DNA of 23,814 nucleotides from JAAZFZ01 sp035647435 (GTDB taxonomy: Bacteria > Bacillota > Clostridia > Oscillospirales > Acutalibacteraceae): the NCBI GenBank assembly GCA_035647435.1, contig DASRNM010000131.1:1-23814 (forward strand), given 5' to 3'. Shown here piece after piece: positions 1 to 7,033 of the stretch. How positions within the stretch are numbered: the first letter of the stretch is position 1; every line of letters begins with the position of its first letter. The notes beneath the pieces are model-generated. The model was not told where the DNA came from. It saw only the letters and a list, made by a program, of their open reading frames with translations, and did not search any database. The translations under genes were made by a program, and so were the position numbers.

Positions 1-6
1 CCTTAT

Positions 7-42
7 ATAAAGAACCGCTCAAAGTATCTTCTTACTTTGAGC
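7..42 (-). terminator. Probable intrinsic terminator after hup
   Basis: Perfect 10-bp inverted repeat (GCTCAAAGTA at 17-26 and TACTTTGAGC at 33-42) with a 6-nt loop, about 27 nt beyond the hup stop codon. On the minus strand the hairpin is followed by a short, imperfect U-rich stretch (GGTTCTTTAT). The stem is strong but the T tract is weak, so termination may be partial. It would end the flippase-mazG-hup transcript at the left edge of the window. Confidence 0.6.
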
Positions 43-68
43 AGCCCCAATTATAGATATAAAAACAA

Positions 69-344
69 TTATTTATTAACTGCTTCCTTAAGTGCTTTGC
101 CTGCTTTAAAAGCGGGAGATTTGCAAGCTGGAACATGAACAGTTTCACCTGTTTTGGGGTTACGAGCCTGTTTTTCTGCCCTATCTCTTACTTCGAATGT
201 ACCAAAACCAATAAGCTGGACCTTTTCGCCATTTGCAAGTGCGTCTGTAATGGTACCAATTACGGCATTAACATACTTTTCTGCACTTTTCTTTTCAATG
301 CCCTCTTTTTCGGCAACTGCGCTGATAAATTCTGTCTTATTCAT
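69..344 (-). CDS. hup: DNA-binding protein HU (HU/IHF family)
   Basis: 91-aa histone-like protein, the usual HU length. HU binds and bends DNA without strong sequence preference, as a dimer in the nucleoid. Visible features are the N-terminal helical dimerisation region (MNKTEFISAVAEK), the GFGTFEVRDRAEKQARNP segment around residues 46-63, with the R61-N62-P63 tip that intercalates into DNA, and the C-terminal AFKAGKALKEAV helix. The ATG at 344 has an AGGAGG site 7 nt upstream. It follows mazG by 69 nt. That gap holds an AT-rich 7-bp inverted repeat (AATACTA 381-387, TAGTATT 395-401), but I could not place a convincing promoter there, although HU genes are often also transcribed alone. The identity is secure. 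Confidence 0.97.
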   Translation of the reverse strand: MNKTEFISAVAEKEGIEKKSAEKYVNAVIGTITDALANGEKVQLIGFGTFEVRDRAEKQARNPKTGETVHVPACKSPAFKAGKALKEAVNK

Positions 345-413
345 TCTAATTCCTCCTAATTTTCAAAAAATTGTATATGAAATACTAATTTAGATAGTAT
401 TATCATCTATCAA

Positions 414-1211
414 TTAACTTTTCTTTGCTTTATCCCAAAGCTTGTCCAACTCTTCAAGGCTAGTGTTGTTCATGTCAATGTTATGTTTCTCTGAAAGCTC
501 TTCAACCCTTGAGAATCTATCAACAAACTTATCCGTAGCAGAAGTCAAAGATTCTTCTGCATCACAATTTAAAAACCTTGAAACATTAACTACACTGAAA
601 AGCACATCTCCCAACTCTTCAAAGGAGCTATCTGCGTCATTTTCGAATATTGCTGTTTTAAGCTCGCTGATTTCTTCTTCAAGTTTCTCTACCGCACCGT
701 TTATATCAGGCCAATCGAATCCAGAACTCTTTGCTTTTTGTTGTATTTTAGTGCTCCTCATAAGCGCGGGCAATTCTCTTGGCACGCTTTTCATCGCAGA
801 CGTACTGCTTTTTTGGTTTTTACTTTTTCTTTTAATATTGTCCCAATTGTTTAAGACATCGTCAACACTGCCTACACTTACTTTGCCAAAAACATGGGGG
901 TGGCGGTCAATGAGTTTATTGCAAATCCCATCAACAACATTATTGAAATCAAAAACTCCATGCTCTGCCTCCATTTGAGAATGAAAAACTACTTGAAGGA
1001 GGACATCACCAAGCTCTTCTTTTAAAAGTGTAGAATCATTTTTGTTTATAGCTTCAATAACTTCGTAAGTCTCTTCAATAAAGTTTTTCTTGATGCTGTC
1101 ATGAGTTTGTTCGGCATCCCACGGGCAACCGCCAGGAGATCTCAAACAACGCATGATATCCAATAAATCATTGATGTTGTAAAAATCTTTAAATCTGAAG
1201 TTATCAATCAT
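414..1211 (-). CDS. mazG: MazG nucleoside triphosphate pyrophosphohydrolase
   Basis: All-alpha NTP pyrophosphatase that hydrolyses (d)NTPs to NMP plus PPi, a house-cleaning role. Two MazG domains are visible. The first begins at LRSPGGCPWDAEQTHDSI and carries EETYE (about residues 46-50) followed by EELGD (65-69). The second carries EEISE (179-183) and FEELGD (197-202). This EExxE...ExxD pattern supplies the metal-binding acidic residues. I chose the ATG at 1211 (265 aa, MIDNFRFKDFYNINDLL) because this N-terminus suits the family. An in-frame ATG at 1247 would add 12 residues (MIYVKEICVVCF). It lies one base after the upstream flippase stop codon, so translational coupling from there is possible. 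Neither start has a strong ribosome-binding site. The order flippase-mazG matches yabM-yabN of Bacillus. Confidence 0.93.
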   Translation of the reverse strand: MIDNFRFKDFYNINDLLDIMRCLRSPGGCPWDAEQTHDSIKKNFIEETYEVIEAINKNDSTLLKEELGDVLLQVVFHSQMEAEHGVFDFNNVVDGICNKLIDRHPHVFGKVSVGSVDDVLNNWDNIKRKSKNQKSSTSAMKSVPRELPALMRSTKIQQKAKSSGFDWPDINGAVEKLEEEISELKTAIFENDADSSFEELGDVLFSVVNVSRFLNCDAEESLTSATDKFVDRFSRVEELSEKHNIDMNNTSLEELDKLWDKAKKS

Positions 1212-1248
1212 AAAACACACCACACATATTTCTTTAACATAAATCATT

Positions 1249-3015
1249 TTACCCTAAAAGCCTATGTTTTGCAAGTGCTTTCGCAATTTTTTCCCCTTTT
1301 GGCAACATTTCGACGTCATCCCTTGAAATGCCTCTAATTAATAGTATGGAAAGGCAGTACACAATAACTGCAAACGCAATTGCAAAAACAGTTGAAATTA
1401 ATATAACTCTATTTGACAAAGAGTCAATGTTTAAAATAAATCTTTCAGTCAACCCGTAAACGGACCATGCTGTCGCTCCGCACAAAATAGAACAAAAAAT
1501 CGGCTTTATAAATATAGATTTAAAATCAACTTTAATCTTTGATATTTTAAGCAAAGAGACCAGGTTTATACTTATTATAGCAACATAACAAAGAATAGAG
1601 CCAAAAGGTGCCCCGTTAATATTATAATTGGGGTTTCCGACAAGAATAAAGTTCGAAATAATCTTTACCACTCCGCCAACTAACAGCGATTTTACAGGAA
1701 TATCTGTTCGACCAATGCCCTGCAAAAGGTTAACCACCGGAGTTGATAGAGCCATCAGTGCAGTAGCATAGCCGTATGTAGCCATTATTGGTGCCGCAAT
1801 CGGTATAATATCGGGGTTATTAACACCATAGATTATAGTTAGAATTTGTTCTGAAAGCACGGCCATGCCAATGCCCGCAGGCATCGCTACAAGCATAGTT
1901 ACCCTTAATACAGACTCTATAGTTATTCTGATTGATTTCCGGTCACGTGTTGCCCATGCTGCAGAAATGGCAGGCAGAGCACTCACGCCTAAAGACATTG
2001 TTATTGTAGGAATTAAGTTTCTAAAATCAAGCACGGAGCCGTAGGTTCCATATAAATACTTCACTATATCCTTATCAAGCAAATTTGCACTTTCAAATGA
2101 TTTGCCATACATAGAATGGATTATTTCTGGACTTCTTTCTATTGCATAGGCCAAGCGGTGCTGAATGGTTAATGTATCAATTAGATTAGTTAAATTCAAT
2201 ATCAATGCACTTGCAACCATAGGTATTGCAATAATAATAAGGTTCTTTGCAATTTTCATACCTGCTTGAGGTTTTGGTGAGTTTACAAGGTCAATTCTCG
2301 AAATTCCATCGCCTTTGATTTTGTATGATATTATCATGTAAATCAGACCAAAAACTGTGCCGACAGTCACCCCGAGCACAGCGCCGGCTGCTGCGTAAGG
2401 ATATATTTCACTGTAAGCCATTGCCTCATCAGCTACTTGTTTGCCGAAGACAATTCCCGTTGTGTTGAATTGGTGAAGACCATATTTCAGTATTCCCGAT
2501 GCTAAGCCAAGTCCGAGGCTCAACTTGCCTAAGGCCTCAATGATTTGAGAAATAGCTGTTGGAGTCATATTTCTCAAACCTTCATAATATCCCCTGTAAG
2601 CTGACATAGAGCAACAGAAGAATATAGAAGGAGCAATAGCGAGAACAGCTGCTAAGTTGCGTTCATCAGCAACATATTTTGTGTAGGGAACTGCTATTAT
2701 AAACAAAATAGCTGTTCCTGTAACTCCAGTTATAAAGAATATCCTTTTAGCAACTTTAAAAACCATCCGTGCTTCACGGTATCTGTTCAACGCAATATTT
2801 TCTGAAACGAGTCTTGATACTGCAACAGGGAGACCGGCCATCGAAATAGCGAAAATAGGGGTATAAATCTCATAAGCCGAATTAAAGTAACCCCTTCCAG
2901 TAGCACCGATTAGGTCTGTTAGGGGGATTTTATATAATGCACCTATTATTTTCACTATAACAGTGGCAACAGCAAGGATAAGTGCACCATTGAGCATAGA
3001 TTGTTTTTTGGCCAA
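1249..3015 (-). CDS. SpoVB/YabM-like polysaccharide-lipid flippase (MATE/MOP superfamily)
   Basis: 588-aa integral membrane protein of the oligosaccharidyl-lipid/polysaccharide exporter family that includes SpoVB, YtgP and MurJ. Such proteins flip lipid-linked wall or polysaccharide precursors across the cytoplasmic membrane; SpoVB acts in spore cortex synthesis. Many hydrophobic segments run through the sequence, starting with GALILAVATVIVKIIGALYKIPL near the N-terminus. The motifs GATGRGYFNSAYEIYTPIF, AGLPVAVSRLVSE and, in the second half, LGVSALPAISAAWATRD are typical of this family. The start is a TTG at 3015 (LAKKQSM..., initiating Met) with AGGA 9 nt upstream. The ATG six codons later has no ribosome-binding site. 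It is first in a unit with mazG and hup, in an order matching Bacillus yabM-yabN. The exact paralogue (SpoVB versus YabM/YtgP) cannot be told from sequence alone, so no symbol is given. Confidence 0.88.
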   Translation of the reverse strand: MAKKQSMLNGALILAVATVIVKIIGALYKIPLTDLIGATGRGYFNSAYEIYTPIFAISMAGLPVAVSRLVSENIALNRYREARMVFKVAKRIFFITGVTGTAILFIIAVPYTKYVADERNLAAVLAIAPSIFFCCSMSAYRGYYEGLRNMTPTAISQIIEALGKLSLGLGLASGILKYGLHQFNTTGIVFGKQVADEAMAYSEIYPYAAAGAVLGVTVGTVFGLIYMIISYKIKGDGISRIDLVNSPKPQAGMKIAKNLIIIAIPMVASALILNLTNLIDTLTIQHRLAYAIERSPEIIHSMYGKSFESANLLDKDIVKYLYGTYGSVLDFRNLIPTITMSLGVSALPAISAAWATRDRKSIRITIESVLRVTMLVAMPAGIGMAVLSEQILTIIYGVNNPDIIPIAAPIMATYGYATALMALSTPVVNLLQGIGRTDIPVKSLLVGGVVKIISNFILVGNPNYNINGAPFGSILCYVAIISINLVSLLKISKIKVDFKSIFIKPIFCSILCGATAWSVYGLTERFILNIDSLSNRVILISTVFAIAFAVIVYCLSILLIRGISRDDVEMLPKGEKIAKALAKHRLLG

Positions 3016-3047
3016 GTAAACACATCCTATAATGAAATATATGAAGT

Positions 3048-3075
3048 ATTATACACTAAAACAATGCCAAAACAA
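3048..3075 (-). promoter_or_regulatory. Putative sigma-A promoter of the flippase-mazG-hup unit
   Basis: Minus-strand TATAAT (3048-3053) with a weak -35 candidate TTGTTT (3070-3075), 16-bp spacer. It lies 33 nt upstream of the flippase TTG start, directly after the hairpin that ends the preceding gene, so the -35 box overlaps the hairpin stem. The -10 match is perfect and the -35 match is poor. Confidence 0.5.
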
Positions 3076-3108
3076 AAGCTTAAATGTGTTTATGTTTTTG
3101 GCATTGTT
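3058..3108 (-). terminator. Hairpin terminator after the 93-aa protein gene
   Basis: Perfect 13-bp inverted repeat (3060-3072 and 3096-3108; on the minus strand AACAATGCCAAAA pairs with TTTTGGCATTGTT) with a 23-nt loop, 23 nt beyond the stop codon. It is followed by a short T run (GTTTTAG). The loop is long for an intrinsic terminator, so efficiency is uncertain. Confidence 0.6.
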
Positions 3109-3130
3109 AGATTCCGTATAATTTTATCAG

Positions 3131-3412
3131 TTATTTATTTTTTAACAACTCTATGTCGGCTTTAATGTTAGCGATACTGTTTTTGACTAAATCTATCTCA
3201 CTAATAATATCCTTCATGTTCTCGTCATCACAATCGTCCGAAAAACTATCATAGTATATTTTACCTAAGTGCGAAAAAAGCTTTTCAATCTTAGTTTCGC
3301 TCTCAACTAATTTAAGTCTTTTGTTAGATACTACTGCAAAGTTTTTAGCTTTATCACCAATGCATTCACCAAACGTTTTTGCCGTGCTTATAATATCATC
3401 AAACCTATCCAT
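3131..3412 (-). CDS. Small helical (coiled-coil-like) protein of unknown function
   Basis: 93-aa acidic, charged protein that I do not recognise by name. It starts MDRFDDIISTAKTFGECIGDKAKN, has a central ESETKIEKLFSHLGKIYYDSF segment, and ends in a heptad-like helix (ISEIDLVKNSIANIKADIELL). There is no signal peptide or membrane segment. The layout of an amphipathic N-terminus, then K/E-rich helix, then LGKxYY resembles small Firmicutes proteins of unknown role that often carry a C-terminal zinc ribbon; none is present here. The ATG at 3412 is preceded by GGAGG 8 nt upstream. A TTG five codons earlier overlaps that site and is rejected. The gene has its own strong promoter and a downstream hairpin, so it is probably monocistronic, sitting between the recJ-rel operon and the flippase unit. 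Confidence 0.7.
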   Translation of the reverse strand: MDRFDDIISTAKTFGECIGDKAKNFAVVSNKRLKLVESETKIEKLFSHLGKIYYDSFSDDCDDENMKDIISEIDLVKNSIANIKADIELLKNK

Positions 3413-3430
3413 AGCACACACCTCCAATTT

Positions 3431-3448
3431 TGTGATAATTATATCACA
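3431..3448. promoter_or_regulatory. Perfect palindrome covering the -10 box (possible operator)
   Basis: TGTGATAATTATATCACA: two perfect 7-bp arms (TGTGATA and TATCACA) around a 4-bp centre. It overlaps the TATAAT of the promoter for the 93-aa protein gene. Position and symmetry suggest a repressor site, but the binding protein is unknown. The outer TGTGA/TCACA resembles Crp/Fnr sites but the spacing is 8 bp instead of 6. Confidence 0.4.
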
Positions 3449-3466
3449 CCAAAACTTTTATGGCAA
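3438..3466 (-). promoter_or_regulatory. Sigma-A promoter of the 93-aa protein gene
   Basis: Minus strand TTGCCA (3461-3466), 17-bp spacer, TATAAT (3438-3443). This is a near-consensus promoter starting 3 nt after the stop codon of the upstream kinase gene. It implies a short leader of about 20 nt before the GGAGG site at 3421-3425. No terminator separates it from the upstream operon, so read-through is also likely. Confidence 0.8.
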
Positions 3467-3469
3467 CAG

Positions 3470-4408
3470 TTATACATTTTCACCTAAGAATTCTCGCAAA
3501 AGAGAATCAGAGGGCACAAGCGATAAATCAATATCCTCAAAACTTTTTAATCCTCTTATAAGTTTTTTTGCCTCTTTTCTATATGCAAACCCGTCATTAT
3601 TCATTTCACTTTCAAGCAATGGAATCACAATTTGTTTTAATACACATGGTTCATATATATGGATTGAATTAATCCTTAAATCCGCATAGGCTTTATACGG
3701 GGAAAGATACAATTCTTCTCCCCTTAAAACTGTTTGCCATAGCATATAGGTATTCTCAACTGAACTTGAGCGAAATTGATAATCTCTGACCAATCTTCGT
3801 GAAAAACGCAGATTCCGCTTATTTAGAATAATCCTTCGATTCTTACCGTAAATCCTTGAAGATACATTTATATATAGCTTTAAAAGGCTATCTTTAGGCA
3901 AGCATTCAGTAATTAACGGGTTCAAGGCGTGAAGACCTTCAACGATTATTACATCATCCTCGTTTAGCTTTATGTGTTTTGTTTTGTCACTTCTCCTGCC
4001 AATTGTGAAGTCAAAAATTGGTAGGTCGCTCTCCCCTTCAACAATTAGCTTATTCAATGTTCTGTTAATAAATTCCAAATCAAGAGCATGCACAGATTCA
4101 AGATCGGGAGTTCCGTCCTCCAAAAGCATTGCATCACATTTGTTCATATAAAAATCGTCAAGCGAAATTGTGTAAGCGGCGATACCTAATGCCTTCAATT
4201 CGTCGGCAATTTTAAAAGCAGTAGTGGTTTTACCTGAAGCGCTCGGGCCTGACAGCATTATTGCAGTATGCCCATGCGAGTTTGCTATTCTTTTGGCTAT
4301 TGATTGTATTATACTGGAATATCTATTTTCAGTTTTTTCGATTAAATCTTTAGAATTATTTGTCACGCTGAAATTTATATAATCCAAATAGTTGTTTATT
4401 TCCGCCAT
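3470..4408 (-). CDS. Uridine kinase / phosphoribulokinase-family P-loop kinase
   Basis: 312-aa P-loop kinase of the uridine kinase/phosphoribulokinase family, which phosphorylates a nucleoside or related hydroxyl substrate with ATP. It has the Walker A motif GPSASGKTT (residues 54-62), the SLDDFY substrate segment (82-87), the IVEGLHALN segment (155-163), and an R-rich region, RIILNKRNLRFSRRLVRD, as expected for the lid. Many Clostridial relatives of about 550 aa carry an N-terminal TGS/ThrRS-like region. Here only about 45 residues precede the P-loop, so this is the kinase core alone. Start: ATG at 4408 with GGAGG 7 nt upstream; an in-frame ATG at 4462 inside hemZ is rejected. It is the last gene of the recJ operon, 34 nt after hemZ. 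Substrate is inferred from family only. Confidence 0.85.
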   Translation of the reverse strand: MAEINNYLDYINFSVTNNSKDLIEKTENRYSSIIQSIAKRIANSHGHTAIMLSGPSASGKTTTAFKIADELKALGIAAYTISLDDFYMNKCDAMLLEDGTPDLESVHALDLEFINRTLNKLIVEGESDLPIFDFTIGRRSDKTKHIKLNEDDVIIVEGLHALNPLITECLPKDSLLKLYINVSSRIYGKNRRIILNKRNLRFSRRLVRDYQFRSSSVENTYMLWQTVLRGEELYLSPYKAYADLRINSIHIYEPCVLKQIVIPLLESEMNNDGFAYRKEAKKLIRGLKSFEDIDLSLVPSDSLLREFLGENV

Positions 4409-4442
4409 GTTTTCCTCCAAAATTAGTACAGCCGTTTTAATA

Positions 4443-5912
4443 TTATGAATTGTAAAAATCATATATGCGCTGTTTTCGTTCCATTAGCTCTTCAAATCTA
4501 TTTATATATTCATAAGGATATTTGAAATTGAAAATCCTTTCAATGTAATCGCCAAGGGGTTGTTTGAGTTTTGTTACAGCCCCTGCGCCTGCTGCCAAAA
4601 CAGTGTGGCATTCCTCCATCATGAACACATTATATAAGCACTTGTACCCCTTTTTGCTCCAACCGACATTTTCAAGGTTACCCAAAGAGCGGCTTTGTCT
4701 ATACATATAGTACGGGGCAAAACCTTTACCAGGCAATGTGTTTTCAACCTTTTCAAGCATTTTTGAGGTTAGGTTAATGCCTTTGAATGTTTCGCCGTTT
4801 GAAACAAGTGTTGATGAACGCTTCAATGCAAGGGTATGTACAGTAATATTCTCGGGGTTACACTCAATTGTTTTATTAAGGGATTTGCTAAAATTTTCAA
4901 CACTGTCCCCTGGTAAACCAGCGATTAAATCCATGTTTATGTTATCAAAACCCAAGCTTCTTGCGAGCATAAAAGCATCAATAGTTTTTTGAGAGCTGTG
5001 CAATCTTCCGATGTTTTTTAAGACAGTATCATCGAAGGTTTGAGGGTTAATGCTTATTCGTGTAACGGCATTTCTTTTTATAACCTCAAGCTTTTTCTTT
5101 GTCACCGTGTCGGGCCGCCCTGCTTCAATAGTGTATTCACGAGCACTGTTAACATCAAAGCTTTTACTAATTGAATTGCAAATAATATTGATATCTTCTG
5201 CATCGAGGCTTGTTGGAGTTCCACCACCCCAATAAACACTTTCAAGTTTTAGTTCAAGATTTTTTGCATATTTGCCAACTATCTCAATTTCTTGGCATAA
5301 CTTTTCAACATATTCTGGGATGAGATTTTTTGCCTGCGGGCTTGTAATTGAATGTGAAACAAAAGAACAATAGCTACACCTTGTCGGGCAAAATGGAATA
5401 GAAATATATAGACTAAAAGACCTTGGAGTTGAGGAGTCAATTATCTTCATTTCTGATTTTGCGACATTAAAAGCAAGGTCGGTTTTTGCCTCACTTACAA
5501 TTAATTTCTCTGCAAAATATTTTTTTGCACTCTTTTCTCCGTAAGTCGAAATGAGTTTTGTCATAAGCTTTGACGGGCGCACTCCCGTTAAAATGCCCCA
5601 TGAGGGAGTATAGTTAGTTGAGTTTTTCAACACCTCAAAAAGCGCCTTCGTCATACTAAACTCGCATTCAGCGTTTAAATCTTTAACATTTGCATCAACA
5701 TAACTTTCACATATATATTCATTATCAAAAGCCTTAATCCGAGCAACATGTTTTATTGTATTATTCTGTGCAATAAGCTTTGTAGTTACTACAATATCAT
5801 CATTTAATTTATTCGGCTCATATGTTTTAATAATTTTTTCAAACGGAAAAAACATTCGGCAGAGATTTTCCATTTCATAGTGAAAGTCATGGTTCAAAAT
5901 TTCAAGTATCAT
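4443..5912 (-). CDS. hemZ: HemZ-like radical SAM protein (coproporphyrinogen dehydrogenase family)
   Basis: 489-aa radical SAM protein of the oxygen-independent coproporphyrinogen III oxidase group, HemZ subfamily. The cluster motif C175-x3-C179-x2-C182 (FCPTRCSYCSF) would ligate the 4Fe-4S centre, and GGGTPT (229-234) is typical of the HemN/HemZ/HemW group. The roughly 165-residue N-terminal extension with WGILTGVRPSKL (105-116) marks HemZ rather than HemN or HemW. Family members are assigned to anaerobic haem synthesis, but HemZ proteins also occur in haem-poor anaerobes, so the true substrate is open. The start ATG overlaps the upstream stop codon by 4 nt (ATGA), which suggests translational coupling. 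The place between the MBL hydrolase and downstream genes is typical for Clostridia. Confidence 0.9.
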   Translation of the reverse strand: MILEILNHDFHYEMENLCRMFFPFEKIIKTYEPNKLNDDIVVTTKLIAQNNTIKHVARIKAFDNEYICESYVDANVKDLNAECEFSMTKALFEVLKNSTNYTPSWGILTGVRPSKLMTKLISTYGEKSAKKYFAEKLIVSEAKTDLAFNVAKSEMKIIDSSTPRSFSLYISIPFCPTRCSYCSFVSHSITSPQAKNLIPEYVEKLCQEIEIVGKYAKNLELKLESVYWGGGTPTSLDAEDINIICNSISKSFDVNSAREYTIEAGRPDTVTKKKLEVIKRNAVTRISINPQTFDDTVLKNIGRLHSSQKTIDAFMLARSLGFDNINMDLIAGLPGDSVENFSKSLNKTIECNPENITVHTLALKRSSTLVSNGETFKGINLTSKMLEKVENTLPGKGFAPYYMYRQSRSLGNLENVGWSKKGYKCLYNVFMMEECHTVLAAGAGAVTKLKQPLGDYIERIFNFKYPYEYINRFEELMERKQRIYDFYNS

Positions 5913-6547
5913 TTATTGCGCCTCATGTATCTGTTATGCTTTCTTTCAAAATCAAGACTTGTTTGCATAAAATGACCCGGATAAACAATGTAATCGCCCT
6001 CAAGGAGCGCGAGTTTGTTTAATGAGAGTTGTAATTCACTCCAACTCCCGCCTTGTAAATCGGTTCTACCATAAGTTTTTAAAAACAAAGTGTCACCCGA
6101 AAAGATTATTCTTTCACTCTCGCAAACAAAACACACACTACCCTTTGAATGACCGGGGGTATGAAGAACCTCTAGCTCAATGTTTCCTACATTAAGCTTC
6201 ATTCCATCTTTTAAAATTATATCAGGTTCAACCGGTTTTTGTTTAACAGACTCAATTTGATAGGCAAGGCTACTGTTTTCGTCAGTCAAACACTCCTTAT
6301 CCATTTTATGAATTGCAACTTTGGCACCTGTATGCTCTTTTGCATCATACACACCTAACAAATGGTCATAATGCCCGTGGGTGAGCAATATATATTTCAC
6401 TTTTTTAATTTCTTCGTTTTCTAGTATGCTTTTTAGTGAATTATCAAAACCGCCGACATCTATCAATGCAGCTTCACCGCTTTTTTCATCCACTAAAACA
6501 TAGCAATTAGCATCTATTATCCCCTGGGGAACACAATATATCTTCAA
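5909..6547 (-). CDS. MBL-fold metallohydrolase (glyoxalase II-like)
   Basis: 212-aa metallo-beta-lactamase-fold hydrolase. THGHYDH (56-62) is the HxHxDH zinc motif, H133 lies in HTPGHSKGS (129-137), D152 in FSGDTLF, and YPGH near the C-terminus gives the last metal histidine. All metal ligands are therefore present. It resembles the compact YqgX/glyoxalase-II-like group, which hydrolyses thioesters such as hydroxyacyl-thiols; the substrate here is not known. The start is TTG at 6547 with AAAGG about 11 nt upstream. No nearby ATG exists, and the N-terminus MKIYCVPQGIIDANCYVL fits the family. It lies 8 nt after dtd and overlaps hemZ by 4 nt. Confidence 0.9.
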   Translation of the reverse strand: MKIYCVPQGIIDANCYVLVDEKSGEAALIDVGGFDNSLKSILENEEIKKVKYILLTHGHYDHLLGVYDAKEHTGAKVAIHKMDKECLTDENSSLAYQIESVKQKPVEPDIILKDGMKLNVGNIELEVLHTPGHSKGSVCFVCESERIIFSGDTLFLKTYGRTDLQGGSWSELQLSLNKLALLEGDYIVYPGHFMQTSLDFERKHNRYMRRNK

Positions 6548-6555
6548 TTACAACA

Positions 6556-7014
6556 CTACCTTTTCATCCAAATATCTGTGTCAAGCATTATGGTAACGGG
6601 CCCATCGTTGTGAATTTCAACCTGCATATCTGCGGCAAAAACTCCTTGCTCAACATTTTTAACACCATTTTTCTTTAGTTCCTCAATGAAGCACTCGTAA
6701 AGCCTTTTTGCAACTTTTGGTTCTGCGGAATTAGTAAAAGAGGGCCGATTACCTTTTTTTAAGCAGGCACAAAGCGTAAATTGAGAAATAACAAGAATTT
6801 CACCGTTTATATCATTGACAGACAAATTCATTTTGCAATTTTCATCTTCAAATACCCTGAGCCTTGCGACTTTTCCTGCAAGCATTTGTGCTTCACTTTC
6901 GGTGTCACCTTCGACCACACCAAGCAAAACATTGAAACCTTGACCAATTTTTCCTATTATGTTATTGTTAACGGTTACTTTTGAACCTTTAACTCTTTGT
7001 ACAATAGCTTTCAT
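6556..7014 (-). CDS. dtd: D-aminoacyl-tRNA deacylase
   Basis: 152-aa DTD, the usual length. It hydrolyses D-amino acids (and glycine mischarged on tRNA-Ala) from tRNA, preventing their entry into protein. The cross-subunit active-site motifs are intact: SQFTL at 77-81 and NDGPVT at 136-141, the latter the bacterial NxGPxT motif that forms the Gly-cisPro pair. GNRPSF (88-93) is also typical. The ATG at 7014 has an AAAGGAAAGG site upstream. It follows rel by 19 nt; rel-dtd adjacency is widely conserved in Firmicutes. Confidence 0.97.
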   Translation of the reverse strand: MKAIVQRVKGSKVTVNNNIIGKIGQGFNVLLGVVEGDTESEAQMLAGKVARLRVFEDENCKMNLSVNDINGEILVISQFTLCACLKKGNRPSFTNSAEPKVAKRLYECFIEELKKNGVKNVEQGVFAADMQVEIHNDGPVTIMLDTDIWMKR

Positions 7015-7033
7015 TATTTTACCTTTCCTTTGC

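Noticed and set aside
381..401. 7-bp inverted repeat AATACTA/TAGTATT in the mazG-hup gap as terminator or operator
   Set aside because: It is all A/T except one pair per arm, has no T tract or nearby promoter match, and is expected by chance in such AT-rich DNA.
442..978. 178-codon plus-strand open frame antisense to mazG
   Set aside because: It is the mirror of a well-conserved gene, is rich in Ser/Leu in the way antisense frames of AT-rich genes are, and has no family resemblance or convincing ribosome-binding site.
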